The notes: generated from the letters alone by a model not told the origin. A DNA stretch of 64,000 nucleotides from DATBJG01 sp963790545 (GCA_963790545.1 CAWBPA010000017.1:310001-374000), one strand, 5' to 3'. Positions 54,053 to 63,758 are shown, counted from the stretch's first letter. Translations and numbers: made by a program.

Positions 54053-55336
54053 CTATCTTGCATGTTCTGACTCGATGCCGGCGTTCTCTGCCACCGGTTG
54101 AGTCCGTCGCATTCGTACCTTCGTGACCCGCCGGCGTTCCGCTTCGACCACCTGGACAGTCAATCCGTCCACGTCGAAGGTCTCGCCAACGGCTGGAACT
54201 CGGCCGAGGCGAGCGAGCAGGAATCCTCCCACGGTCTCGAAGCCTTCGCGATCGATTTTCACGTCGAGCTTGTCTGCCACCTTGTCGATGTCGACCTTGC
54301 CACTAAACACAAAGCTCCCGTTTCCTTCGTCGACGATAGGCTCGGTTTCAACGTCGTACTCGTCGCGAATCTCTCCCACAATTTCTTCGAGCAAATCCTC
54401 CAACGTCACGAGTCCCGCCGTCCCGCCGTACTCGTCAACCACGATCGCGCTCTGCAGATGGCCCCGCTGGAACTCCCGCAGCAGCTCGGACACCTTCTTG
54501 GTCTCCGGTACAAAGTAGGCCGGCCGCATCAACGACGGGAGCGGCCGTTCCGGTGTGGGCGCGTCCGTGAGCTGGATCTGGATGAAATCCTTGACGTAGA
54601 TAAACCCGGCAATATTATCCAGATTCTCCCGGTACACCGGAATGCGCGAGTACTCCTGCTCGCGGAAAAGCGCGCGCAGCTCATCGAGCGTCGCGTCTTC
54701 GCGAATCGCCACGATATCCGGCCGCGGGGTCATCACCTCTCTGACGAGCGTGTCGCCGAAGTCGACAATCGACTGGAGGAGCCGGCGCTCGTCTTGCTGG
54801 ATGAGGCCTTCCTGTTGTCCGGTTTCGAGAAACGCCTCGGCGGCCTCGCCAGCCTCCTCCGCTGTGTCTGCCGCAACCGGCGCAGCCGCGCTTCGCTCGC
54901 GCCTGTTGCGCGCAAACAGATTCACCAGCATGAAGGTCACCGGGTCGAGCAGCCGCGCGACGGGATCGAAGATGGGCAACGTGAGCTCGAGCACTCGTTC
55001 CGGATCGCGATGGACGATCAGCAGCGGCAGCGCATGCTCACAGCCAAGCACGAACCCAAGCATGGCCAGCACCAGGAACACGATCGAATGTGCGCCCTCG
55101 ATGGGAATGATGTTCGCAAACAGCACGGCGGCCGTCGCGTGGATCCCACCGAGGAGGAGCCGCGTCGGCACGAACAGCAGCAGGGGATCTTCGAGATACC
55201 GGCCGAGCCGGCTGCTGCGCCCGCTGCGTTCGGCGAGCAGCCGCAATGACAGCCTCATGAGGGCCCCAAAGGCAGCCTGCACGGTGCCGACGGCAATCGC
55301 CAAAAGCCCAAGGAGGAAGAGAAGGAGGGGGATCAT
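54053..55336 (-). CDS. CorC/HlyC-family CBS-domain membrane protein
   Basis: An N-terminal membrane domain of the CNNM/DUF21 type (three or four spans, LLLFLLGLLAIAVGTVQAAF, ALPLL), a CBS pair (VREVMTPRPDIVAIREDATL, SRIPVYRENLDNIAGFIYVK, LQSAIVVDEYGGTAGLVTLE) and a C-terminal transporter-associated (HlyC/CorC) domain (FVFSGKVDIDKVADKLDV). It has 427 residues. It is thought to act in Mg2+/Co2+ efflux or homeostasis. Its ATG overlaps the ybeY stop (ATGA). The longer frame upstream is ybeY antisense-like sequence. Confidence 0.88.
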   Translation of the reverse strand: MIPLLLFLLGLLAIAVGTVQAAFGALMRLSLRLLAERSGRSSRLGRYLEDPLLLFVPTRLLLGGIHATAAVLFANIIPIEGAHSIVFLVLAMLGFVLGCEHALPLLIVHRDPERVLELTLPIFDPVARLLDPVTFMLVNLFARNRRERSAAAPVAADTAEEAGEAAEAFLETGQQEGLIQQDERRLLQSIVDFGDTLVREVMTPRPDIVAIREDATLDELRALFREQEYSRIPVYRENLDNIAGFIYVKDFIQIQLTDAPTPERPLPSLMRPAYFVPETKKVSELLREFQRGHLQSAIVVDEYGGTAGLVTLEDLLEEIVGEIRDEYDVETEPIVDEGNGSFVFSGKVDIDKVADKLDVKIDREGFETVGGFLLARLGRVPAVGETFDVDGLTVQVVEAERRRVTKVRMRRTQPVAENAGIESEHAR

Positions 55337-55818
55337 GTTGCGCGGGCGCGCTCGATGAGGCCGTGTTCGAGGCCACCTCGACGTCTCAACGACGCCTCTA
55401 CCCTTGCCATCCGCCCGCCATCCCGCTCGTGATCGTATCCCAACAGGTGCAACAGGCCGTGGAGCGCCAGAATCCGGTATTCCACGCCCAGAGAGTGGCC
55501 GGCCGCGCGAGCCTGCCGGGCGGCCATGCCTTTTGCAATCACCACGTCGCCCAGGAAGCGGGCGGGCCCGAAGACCTCCTGGTCGCGCAGATCGGCGGCA
55601 AACGACAGGACGTCGGTGACGCGGTCGACACCGCGGAAGCGTCGATTCAAGGTGCGCACACGTCGATCCCCCACCAGCGCGAGCGTCACCGCCCCACGCG
55701 CCCGTGGTGGCGCAGCCCGCGTGAGCCACTCGGCCAGCCCGCGAACCCGGAGAGGGCGTCCGGCTTCATCGGCGACCGACACGTCGAGACGCCGGCGACT
55801 CCGCCCATCGGGAGGCAT
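55333..55818 (-). CDS. ybeY: Endoribonuclease YbeY (16S rRNA maturation)
   Basis: A single-strand RNase involved in 16S 3'-end processing and ribosome quality control. The zinc motif HGLLHLLGYDHE (H-x3-H-x5-H, about residue 118) is intact, with RVTDVLSFAAD and GDVVIAKGMAARQA before it. It has 161 residues. It sits between phoH and corC, the classical phoH-ybeY-corC order. Confidence 0.93.
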   Translation of the reverse strand: MPPDGRSRRRLDVSVADEAGRPLRVRGLAEWLTRAAPPRARGAVTLALVGDRRVRTLNRRFRGVDRVTDVLSFAADLRDQEVFGPARFLGDVVIAKGMAARQARAAGHSLGVEYRILALHGLLHLLGYDHERDGGRMARVEASLRRRGGLEHGLIERARAT

Positions 55819-55823
55819 GACAC

Positions 55824-56786
55824 TCAGGAATGTCGTCCGCTGTTACCGTTGGAAAACGATTCGTAGGCCTTGACGATCTGCTGGACCAGGCGATGACGCA
55901 CCACATCCCGTTCGTCGAAATGCACGAACGAGATGCCGTCGATGCCCCCGACAATCTTCATGGCTTCGACGAGCCCCGATACGCGACCCGGCGGCAAATC
56001 GATTTGGGTGATGTCCCCCGTCACGACCGCTTTCGATCCAAAGCCGAGGCGTGTGAGAAACATCTTCATTTGCTCGGAGGTGGTGTTCTGCGCTTCGTCG
56101 AGAATGACGAACGCATCGTTCAACGTCCGCCCACGCATGAAGGCAATTGGCGCGACTTCAATCGTTCCACGTTCGAGCAATCGCTCGACGCGCTCGACGT
56201 CCATCATGTCGTACAGCGCGTCGTACAAGGGCCGCAGGTACGGATTGACTTTTTCCTGCAGATCCCCGGGAAGGAATCCCAGCTTCTCGCCAGCTTCTAC
56301 TGCCGGCCTCGCCAGAATGATCCGATTGACCTTCTTCGCCAGCAGCGAAGAAACCGCCTGAGCCATGGCCAGGTACGTTTTGCCGGTCCCGGCGGGGCCA
56401 ATCCCGAACACGATGTCGTGCTGGTCGATAGCCTCGAGGTATCGCCGCTGATTCAGGCTCTTTGGCAGGATCCGCCGCTTACCCGACTGGGCCTGTCCGC
56501 TCTTGGGGAAGTACTCGCGCAGGTCGACGTTCTCATCCTGCGCCGCCAGTTGCGATGCGGTCTTCACGTCGCCGTTGGAGATAGCGAAGCCCTCCTGAAA
56601 CAGCGAACTGAGCTGGCCAATGATGCGTTCGGCCTTGGCCTCGTCGGCCGGCTGCCCTTCTACCAGCAGCTCGTGTCCCTGCGTACGGATACGAACGTTC
56701 AGCAGCGATTCCAGGTGCCGGAGGTTGTCATCATAGGATCCGAAGAGGGTCTTGACCGCGACTTCCGGAACCTGAATCCTCGTCAT
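55824..56786 (-). CDS. phoH: PhoH-family ATPase
   Basis: A cytoplasmic P-loop ATPase, probably RNA-related given its pairing with YbeY. The N-terminal part has a KH-like segment (LFGSYDDNLRHLESLLNVRI). Walker A is GPAGTGKT (about residue 134) and Walker B VILDEAQNTT (about 229), followed by TGDITQIDLPPG. The length of 320 residues is normal. It is preceded by an AT-rich promoter with an operator-like palindrome (56845-56880), so it begins its own transcription unit. Confidence 0.95.
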   Translation of the reverse strand: MTRIQVPEVAVKTLFGSYDDNLRHLESLLNVRIRTQGHELLVEGQPADEAKAERIIGQLSSLFQEGFAISNGDVKTASQLAAQDENVDLREYFPKSGQAQSGKRRILPKSLNQRRYLEAIDQHDIVFGIGPAGTGKTYLAMAQAVSSLLAKKVNRIILARPAVEAGEKLGFLPGDLQEKVNPYLRPLYDALYDMMDVERVERLLERGTIEVAPIAFMRGRTLNDAFVILDEAQNTTSEQMKMFLTRLGFGSKAVVTGDITQIDLPPGRVSGLVEAMKIVGGIDGISFVHFDERDVVRHRLVQQIVKAYESFSNGNSGRHS

Positions 56787-56844
56787 GCACCCGCTGCTGG
56801 CGCTGTCATTGTCAACGCTATCCTTATGAAAATAAATAAGTTAC

Positions 56845-56880
56845 TAGGTAATTGTACCTACCCGGTCGGGTCGTCGTCAA
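56845..56880 (-). promoter_or_regulatory. phoH promoter with palindrome over the -10
   Basis: On the minus strand TTGACG (56880-56875), an 18-base spacer and TACAAT (56856-56851). The -10 is centred in a 16-base palindrome TAGGTA-CAAT-TACCTA (56845-56860). The surrounding 56835-56860 is AT-rich in an otherwise GC-rich region. It suggests a repressor site governing the phoH-ybeY-corC unit. Confidence 0.55.
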
Positions 56881-56911
56881 GCGCCCGCCTGGCACGTGTC
56901 CTCGAATTCCC

Positions 56912-58702
56912 CTATTTTCCCTTGGGTTCCACCACTCGAATATGCAGTTCACGAAGCTGTTTCTCCGAGACGGTCGAGGGCGCATTCATGAGCAGGTCCT
57001 CCGCGTTCTGGGTCATGGGAAACGCGATGACTTCGCGGAGGTTTGGTTCTTGCGCCAGCAGCATCACCATGCGGTCGATACCAGGCGCCAGACCTCCGTG
57101 CGGCGGCGCCCCGAAGCGGAAGGCACTCAGCATGCCTCCAAAGCGGCGTTCCACTTCTTCAGGCCCATACCCTGCAATCTCGAAGGCTCGAAGCATGACG
57201 TCGGGCCGATGATTTCGAATCGCTCCGCTCGACAACTCGACGCCGTTGCAGACGATGTCGTACTGGAAGGCTTTGATGGAAAGGGGATCCCGCGTGTTCA
57301 GTGCCTCGAGTCCTCCCTGCGGCATCGAGAACGGATTGTGGCTGAAGGTGACCTGTCCGCTCTCGGGGTCGAGCTCGATAAAACGGGAAATCAGTGATCC
57401 AGCAAAATCGGTAGGCATCCGGCTCAATCAGTCCGAGCTCGCGGCCCAGATAGCTCCTCAGCCCGTCGACGGGCCGCCGCACGCCCTCAGGGGATCCTGC
57501 GGCAAAGAATACGGCGTCCCCTTCCTTGATGCCGGCCGCGCGGAAGAGTTTTTCCCTGCGCTCATCCGGCAGATACTTCGCCAGGGGCCCGCGCGCCGGA
57601 CTGGTGGCAACCACGTACGCGAGGCCCCCGAGGCCGAGTGACTCGCCAACGCTGACGGTCTTGTCGAAAAAACTCCGGGACCGGTCGGCCGCGCCTGGCG
57701 CGGGAATCGCCCGGACGACAGACCCGGCGGCAACAGCGTTCGCAAATACCGCGAATTCAGAACCGCGGAAGATCTCGGACACGTCCGCCGCCTGAATGGG
57801 ATTCCGCAGATCCGGCTTGTCCGTTCCGTACATCACCATCGCGTCTTCATACCCGACTCGCGGAAACGGAGGCTCGGAGACCCGCCATGTTGAGAATTCC
57901 CGGAAGGCACCGGCCAGCACCGGCTCGATGGCCGAGAACACGTCGTCTTGCGTGACAAATGACAGCTCGACGTCCAGCTGATAGAACTCCCCGGGCGATC
58001 TGTCGGCTCTGTGCATCTTCGTCACGGAAGCACGGGGCAATCTGAAAGTACCCGATCGAAACCGGCCACCATCAGGAGTTGTTTGAACTGCTGCGGCGCT
58101 TGCGGGAGCGCGTAGAACTTGCCCGGGTGGATGCGGCTCGGCACGAGATAGTCGCGCGCACCCTCAGGTGAGCTCGAAGTTAAAATCGGCGTCTGGAATT
58201 CAAGAAAACCCTGCTCCACCATGCGGCGACGGATGCTGGCAATGACCTCCGACCGCAGCACGATGTTGCGATGGAGTTTGTCGCGGCGCAAATCCAGAAA
58301 GCGATACCGAAGCCGCTGTTCCTCAGGGATGTCCTGGCCGCCGGCGACCTGAAACGGAAGCACCTCGGCATTCGAGAGGACTTCCAGCCGCTCAACCGCA
58401 ACCTCAATCAACCCGGTGGGCAGCGAGGGATTGACGTTTTCGGCTGTCCGCCCGATGACCGTTCCAGACACCGTGATTACGGTTTCCAGCCTGGCAGCTT
58501 CGGCAGCGCGAAATGCACTGGACTCTGGCGTGAACACGCACTGGGTCACACCGTGGTGATCGCGGAGATCGATGAACAGCAGCTGACCGTGATCGCGCTT
58601 GCGATGGACCCAGCCAGCCAGGCTGACTGTCTGACCTATCTGCTCGGGCCGCAGGACGTTGCAGGTGTGCGTTCGGTACTGGTTTGGTCGTGGTGCAATC
58701 AC
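56912..58702 (-). CDS. aspS: Aspartyl-tRNA synthetase (three frameshifts)
   Basis: Charges tRNA-Asp (or Asp/Asn if non-discriminating). The OB-fold anticodon domain (VSLAGWVHRKRDHGQLLFID) and class II core (DIPEEQRLRYRFLDLRRDKL, PQAPQQFKQLLMVAG) are followed by the GAD insertion domain and GGLAPGIDRMVML (motif 3). Breaks are at 58051-58053 (extra base in a three-base run), near 58010 and near 57377. Corrections give [20 protein letters not shown] and WITDFPFYELDPESGQVTFS. The total of about 596 residues is normal for bacterial AspRS. It lies downstream of hisS. Confidence 0.93.
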
Positions 58703-58763
58703 TCGGCGTCCCTTTGTCCCAATCGCTAGCAGGGTATCTGCGGATCTGTCCGCTTTGTTCAGT

Positions 58764-58789
58764 GCGCGCGGGGCCCCACCCCCGCGCGC
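58764..58789. terminator. Strong hairpin between hisS and aspS
   Basis: GCGCGCGGGG and CCCCGCGCGC form a perfect 10-bp stem with a 6-base loop. It lies downstream of the hisS stop and upstream of the aspS start (both minus). No T-tract follows, so it may be a processing or attenuation hairpin and not a true intrinsic terminator. Confidence 0.45.
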
Positions 58790-58836
58790 TTCAAGACCCT
58801 CGCCTCGAGCGTAGACTCTCGGCTCGGGGAGAGCCC

Positions 58837-60228
58837 TCAGCCATCCAGTGTCTTCCTGATGTGCGCGGCTGCTTCCTGTCGGTTCACCGCTTGTTGCGCT
58901 CCCGACCGCATGTCCTTGATCGTCGCCTCTCCTCGGGCTCGCTCCTCGTCACCGAGAACCACCACGAACGGCACCTGTCGGGTTGACGCGTATTTGAATT
59001 GTTTGCCGATCTTGTCCACCTCAGGATAGACGTCGACGCGAAGGCCCGCCGCCCGCAGGGTGGCGGCGAACTCCAGCGCCTCGGCCCTGGTCTCTTCGCT
59101 CCACTGCGTGATCATGACGTCAGAGGAGCCGCGGACGACAGACTCGGGAAACATGTTCCTTTCAGTCATCACCACGAGAATTCGTTCGAGGCCCAGCGAG
59201 AACCCGCATGCGGGAATATGTCGACCCAAAAACATTCCCACAAGATTGTCGTACCGTCCACCGCCACCGAGACTACCCGGAAGATCTGGCACGGTTATTT
59301 CCATGATTGCCCCGGTGTAGTAAGACAAGCCTCTCGCAAGACTCGGATCCAGCAGTACGTGCGGGGCCGCGGAAGTTGTTCGTGACAAATCCAGAACTTC
59401 AGCAAGTTGCTTGATTGCAGTCCTGCCTTGATCGTATCCGCCCACAAAGTGGGTCAGTTGGCCGATGATACTTATGTTCCAATCCTTCAAGGCGGTTCCC
59501 TCTCCAGATACCCGCCATTGTCGAAGCAATTCGCCACTTCGTTCGCTGATTCCGGCCAACATTGACAGCAACGGTGTCGCTGCTTCTGCCACGTCTAGTT
59601 GTGCAAACTCAACCGCAACCCCCTTAGACCCGATCTTGTCGAGTTTGTCGAGCGCGACCAGAACATCTGCGTGTTTGCTCTCGGGAACGCCAGCGGCGTA
59701 CAACAAGCCTGATAGGACTTGCCGGTGGTTTAAGTGAAAAGTGAAATCTTGAAACCTTAGCTGCGTTAGGACGTCGGTGGCCGCCGCCAGAAGTTCGGCC
59801 TCAACAACAAGCGATGCCGACCCCACGATATCCACATCACATTGACAGAACTCGCGGAAGCGGCCGCGTGCGGGACGATCGGCACGCCAGACGGGCTGAA
59901 TCTGATAGCGCTTGAAGAACTTCGGCAGCTTCGCCTGATATTCCGCCACGACCCGCGCCAACGGCACGGTCAGGTCGTAACGCAAGGCAAGATCTGCCTC
60001 GCCCGTCCCCTCATGGTCCCCGCGCTTCAGGATCTTGAAGATGAGCTTGTTGCTCTCTTCCCCGGCTTTGCCCAGAAGCGTCTCAATGTTCTCGACGGCG
60101 GGCGTCTCGATGGGCTCGAATCCGTATCGCTCGTAGACGTCGCGGATCACGCCGATGACGTACTCGCGACGCCTGAGGTCCTCGGGTAGAAAGTCGCGCA
60201 TCCCACGCGCGGGCTGAGTGGCACTCAC
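58837..60228 (-). CDS. hisS: Histidyl-tRNA synthetase
   Basis: A class II synthetase charging tRNA-His. It has ARGMRDFLPEDLRRREYV, ALRYDLTVPLARVVAEY (motif 2 region), RGRFREFCQCDVDIVG, the His-specific LARGLSYYTGAIMEI (about residue 307), GGGRYDNLVG and the C-terminal anticodon domain (LRVDVYPEVDKIGKQFKYAS). It is complete at 463 residues with no frame errors. Its GTG start overlaps the stop of the carbonic anhydrase-like gene (GTGA). Confidence 0.96.
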   Translation of the reverse strand: MSATQPARGMRDFLPEDLRRREYVIGVIRDVYERYGFEPIETPAVENIETLLGKAGEESNKLIFKILKRGDHEGTGEADLALRYDLTVPLARVVAEYQAKLPKFFKRYQIQPVWRADRPARGRFREFCQCDVDIVGSASLVVEAELLAAATDVLTQLRFQDFTFHLNHRQVLSGLLYAAGVPESKHADVLVALDKLDKIGSKGVAVEFAQLDVAEAATPLLSMLAGISERSGELLRQWRVSGEGTALKDWNISIIGQLTHFVGGYDQGRTAIKQLAEVLDLSRTTSAAPHVLLDPSLARGLSYYTGAIMEITVPDLPGSLGGGGRYDNLVGMFLGRHIPACGFSLGLERILVVMTERNMFPESVVRGSSDVMITQWSEETRAEALEFAATLRAAGLRVDVYPEVDKIGKQFKYASTRQVPFVVVLGDEERARGEATIKDMRSGAQQAVNRQEAAAHIRKTLDG

Positions 60229-60731
60229 GTCTGATAGTCTTTTCGATACTCAACGTACCGCTGCGCGTACGCCAGAATTCCCGCCACTTCCTCGTCACGA
60301 AGTTCGCGCTTGCGCGCACCGGGCGAACCCATCATCAGCGACCGCGGCGGAACCTTCATGCCCTCCGGGATCAACGTTCCGGCAGCCACGATCGAGTCCT
60401 CGCCAATCTCGGCCCCGTTCAGGACGATGGCTCCCATCCCGACCAGGCATCGGTCTTTGATGGTGCAACCGTGGAGGACGGCAGCATGACCGATCGTGAC
60501 CTGGTTGCCAATGTGTGTGGCATGCGTCCCGCGCATCACGTGCACGACACACCCGTCCTGGATGTTGGTCTGGCGGCCAATCCTGATGCTGTTCACGTCA
60601 CCGCGAACGACCGCATTCATCCACACGCCGCTCTCTTCGCCAACCTCGACGTCGCCGATCACCTGGGCACTTTCGTCGATGAAGGCGGTGGCGTGCACTC
60701 GGGGAAGGACCGATCGATACGGCCGCAGCAT
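60225..60731 (-). CDS. Gamma-carbonic anhydrase-like hexapeptide protein
   Basis: A left-handed beta-helix protein of 168 residues. Hexapeptide repeats start at VHATAFIDESAQVIGDVEVG and continue through SGVWMNAVVRGDVNSIRIG to IGEDSIVAAGTLIPEG. Zinc-ligand positions of the gamma class can be matched to His in VVHVMRG (about 63), IGNQVTIGHAAVLHGC (two His, about 82 and 87). The C-terminal helix begins PGARKRELRDEEV. It could hydrate CO2 or belong to the YrdA/PaaY group of unclear substrate. It overlaps hisS. Confidence 0.88.
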   Translation of the reverse strand: MLRPYRSVLPRVHATAFIDESAQVIGDVEVGEESGVWMNAVVRGDVNSIRIGRQTNIQDGCVVHVMRGTHATHIGNQVTIGHAAVLHGCTIKDRCLVGMGAIVLNGAEIGEDSIVAAGTLIPEGMKVPPRSLMMGSPGARKRELRDEEVAGILAYAQRYVEYRKDYQT

Positions 60732-60753
60732 GCGGCATTATATGGGCTTTACG

Positions 60754-60906
60754 GGTGCCGGGTGCTTGGTGCCGGGTGCGTGGTGCTGTGCTGCTGGAGT
60801 GCTGGGTGCCTCGTGCGGTGCCGGGTGCACGAGGCGGGTGCTGGTGCACTAGGCACCCAGCACCCAGCACAGCACCAGGCACGAGGCACCACGCACCCGG
60901 CACCCT
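60754..60906. repeat. GGTGCCG heptad array with inverted copy
   Basis: The left half (60754-60848) is a run of GGTGCNN-type units and the right half (60850-60906) is a run of GGCACCN-type units. The two halves are partly complementary, including an 18-base match around GGTGCCGGGTGCGTGGTGC. It can form a large imperfect hairpin between the cytochrome c stop and the carbonic anhydrase-like gene. Confidence 0.75.
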
Positions 60907-60912
60907 TTTCGT

Positions 60913-63756
60913 TCAGTTTGCTGTCTGCGGCGCGGCACTCCCTCGTCGCGGGCTGGGACCGCCTCTGAACGTCAGCAGATAGTCGCGGACGGCCTGTATC
61001 TGGGCCGCTCCATCGCCGTTCATGTGCGGGAACGGCGACTTCGGATAGTCGGGCCAGAACTGAGGCATCCTGGTGCCGGGCTGAATGGTCAACGGTGAAC
61101 GCAACCATTCGAGAATCCAATCCGGCTGCAGCCGATCGGTGGCCATACGAAGGTCCGGGGCCAGGTTGGCAGTCGGCTGATCCTTCGGTATGGTCCCCAG
61201 CACATGACACTGCTGACACCTGAGGAGCTCGAACAATTCACGGCCGGGGGCCTGCAGGTTTGACGCGCGGACGGGTTCGTGCGTCCGAAACGGACCAATC
61301 GTGTTCGAGATCGCGCCAAAGTATCGAATCAGCTCATTCAGGCGTGCGTCCTCGAGACCAAAGGTGGGCATTCGCACGTCGAGCCACGGACGGATCGTGA
61401 TCGGACCTCGCAGGAACGCATACAACCAGTCCGGTTGCACCTTTGCGCCTTCAGGGGTTAGGAGAGGCGGCGCGAGCGTTGGATCCGACACGAGTGTCCG
61501 GTAATCCCCGCCATCCCGTTCGATTTCATGACAGGCTACGCAGTTTCGCCTGCGCACCATGGCGCGGCCAGCGACCAGGGCGTCACGCCTTGCAGAACGC
61601 CCCGCGAGAGCCTGACGCGGCTGGATCTCGCGCTGGAAGCTCATGATGGCCGTGGTCAACAGTTTGACTTCGTCTTCATTCGCGCCGTAATCCGGCATCC
61701 TGAGCTTCTCGAGCGGCGTCAGGACACGGCCTTTGTCGAAGGCGCGCGGATCCTGAATTTTCTGCTCGAACCAGTGGATTTTGGAGTGTTCGATTGGAAC
61801 GAAACCGAAATCGAGACGCGACACGAGCTTGCTGCCTTCCTCGGATAACTCGATCCCGATTGGCTGCGTCTCCTCGAAGCCCTTGATGTCGTGGCAACTG
61901 AAGCAGCCGTACCGACCGATCGCGCGCTTGCCGATTTCGAGCTGCTTGGCTTGCGGGTCGAGCTTTGCGAGCTGACTCTGCGCCTCCATGAGCGGCATCG
62001 ACGACTTGAAGTAATCGAGAAGGACCTCGTCGACGGCCTTCTGATCAGGCTGCGCTTTCGCGGCGTCACCCGCGGGACCCTTCAAGCCAGACAGATAGGT
62101 GGCCACATCAGCCACGTCCGAATCGGTGAGGCGCATGTCGGGCATGAACGTGCCCTCGTTGTAGTGCTTCGGGTCCCTCACCCAGTTGTAGAGCCAGACG
62201 TAGGTGGTCTTGTTCCCGATATTCTGCAGGGGTTGACCAAACGTTCGGCGCGGCCCTCCTTCACTCCGGTTTCCTTCTTTCGTCAGGTGACACCCGAGAC
62301 ATCCGACCGACTGCACGATCTTCTCGCCTCGGCCGGCATCACCCCGCGGCGGCGACGTAACGGCAAACTGATGCGGTGACGAGTTGGCAAAGAGGTACTC
62401 GACCGTGGCGTCAATCTCGACCTCGTTCCGCACGGCGTCGGCCGGTTCGCTGGAATTGGACGTGTACCACGGTTTCGGCATCCACGTCGTTGGTTTCACC
62501 GCGCGTGGATTCCGAATCCAGGTCTTGACCCAGTCCTTGGTGAGCTTCGAATCAATCTTTGTCAGTATCGGACCAGGCTTGCGCAACCCCTCGAAGCCTC
62601 TGATTTTGTGACAGGCGTAGCAGCCGGCCCGCTCGAGCGTCGAATAGGCGGTATTCAAACGCGGCGCATCCGGGACATACACCTCCTGTCGATGGCATTT
62701 CGCACACGAGGCTTCCGTCATCTCCTTCGGGAGCATTGGGAAATCCCAGAGATGCGGTTCCTCCCAGTGGTGCGCCTCCTCCCACTCGGCGCGCTGTTTT
62801 TCGTTTGAAGGGTAATGGGACGCGTCTCGGAAGCTGACCGACTGCCCCATCCCCTCGTGACAGACGGTGCAACCCACCTGATCGGTCGGATGCGGTGAAT
62901 CCGCGCCGAGATACACGGAAAGATTCGGGTGCGTCCGGTAGGGCTGCGGGTATTTCTCGTAGCCAACACGATCGATGGCCAGGTGACAGGTCATGCACCG
63001 ATCCATCTTGGGCACACGCGTGAAATTCACGTCGTCCACCACGTTCGGCGTAATGACCTGCTGAATCTTGATCGTGGGCGCCATGAAATCGAGCAGCGGC
63101 GCGTTGAGGAAGTAGCTCTTGACGAAGCTCGGCTGAATGGCGGTCAGACGATTGCGGAGCCGGGTTTCCTCGGAAGTCAGCCCGCTAATCTGGGTGTTCA
63201 GCTCAGCCAGTGCGCCCGTGTATTTGCCCAGTTCCGCCTGCAGCCTCTCGCGCTCCGCCGTAATCCTCTCAACCTCCAGATTCAGCTCGTTGACGCGCGT
63301 TCCCAGTTCCGCCACCGCGCGCCCTTTTTCCTCAGCGTCACTATCCCCGCGGTCGCGCGCCGCCTCGAAGTCATAGCGATCGACGTCGTAGGTGGCTTTG
63401 GCAAATTGGGCTGCTTGAGTCGCTCTGTACAGCTCCGCCTCGATATCTCTCCGCTGGGTCTGAATCTCCTCGATCTTCGCCTGATTCGTGTCGACAGTCT
63501 TCTGCTGCGCCGCCCGCTCGGTCTGGAGCTGCTTCAGCTTCGCACGGTCGACACCGCGAGATGCCTGGTCGAGGCTCGCGCGCGTCACCTCCAGCTCGAG
63601 CTGCGTAAAGCGCCGCTGGGTTTGTTTCCATTCCCGGTCGAAATCATCCCAAACCATCCAGATGACCGAGAAGAACAGGAACAAGCTCGACGCCGCGAAC
63701 ACGACGTTCAGGAAGTCGATGTTGTAGGCGTGGCCGATGCCTTTTTTGTCAGCCAT
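60913..63756 (-). CDS. Membrane-anchored eight-heme cytochrome c with coiled-coil stalk
   Basis: A 947-residue protein. It has an N-terminal membrane span (FLNVVFAASSLFLFFSVIWM), then a long coiled coil (about residues 40-200, QLELEVTRASLDQASRGVDR and following) and a periplasmic multiheme region. Eight CxxCH motifs are present: CMTCH, CTVCH, CAKCH, CYACH, CLGCH, CFSCH, CVACH and CQQCH, each with downstream Met or His that could be the sixth ligand. It follows a cytochrome b-like gene by two bases. This suggests an alternative bc-type or menaquinol-oxidising complex. It has no frameshifts despite its length. Confidence 0.88.
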   Translation of the reverse strand: MADKKGIGHAYNIDFLNVVFAASSLFLFFSVIWMVWDDFDREWKQTQRRFTQLELEVTRASLDQASRGVDRAKLKQLQTERAAQQKTVDTNQAKIEEIQTQRRDIEAELYRATQAAQFAKATYDVDRYDFEAARDRGDSDAEEKGRAVAELGTRVNELNLEVERITAERERLQAELGKYTGALAELNTQISGLTSEETRLRNRLTAIQPSFVKSYFLNAPLLDFMAPTIKIQQVITPNVVDDVNFTRVPKMDRCMTCHLAIDRVGYEKYPQPYRTHPNLSVYLGADSPHPTDQVGCTVCHEGMGQSVSFRDASHYPSNEKQRAEWEEAHHWEEPHLWDFPMLPKEMTEASCAKCHRQEVYVPDAPRLNTAYSTLERAGCYACHKIRGFEGLRKPGPILTKIDSKLTKDWVKTWIRNPRAVKPTTWMPKPWYTSNSSEPADAVRNEVEIDATVEYLFANSSPHQFAVTSPPRGDAGRGEKIVQSVGCLGCHLTKEGNRSEGGPRRTFGQPLQNIGNKTTYVWLYNWVRDPKHYNEGTFMPDMRLTDSDVADVATYLSGLKGPAGDAAKAQPDQKAVDEVLLDYFKSSMPLMEAQSQLAKLDPQAKQLEIGKRAIGRYGCFSCHDIKGFEETQPIGIELSEEGSKLVSRLDFGFVPIEHSKIHWFEQKIQDPRAFDKGRVLTPLEKLRMPDYGANEDEVKLLTTAIMSFQREIQPRQALAGRSARRDALVAGRAMVRRRNCVACHEIERDGGDYRTLVSDPTLAPPLLTPEGAKVQPDWLYAFLRGPITIRPWLDVRMPTFGLEDARLNELIRYFGAISNTIGPFRTHEPVRASNLQAPGRELFELLRCQQCHVLGTIPKDQPTANLAPDLRMATDRLQPDWILEWLRSPLTIQPGTRMPQFWPDYPKSPFPHMNGDGAAQIQAVRDYLLTFRGGPSPRRGSAAPQTAN

Positions 63757-63758
63757 AG

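Noticed and set aside
54053..55729. A 558-codon version of the CorC-family protein
   Set aside because: The extra N-terminal part is a third-frame shadow of ybeY. The membrane domain begins at ATG 55334-55336, which overlaps the ybeY stop.
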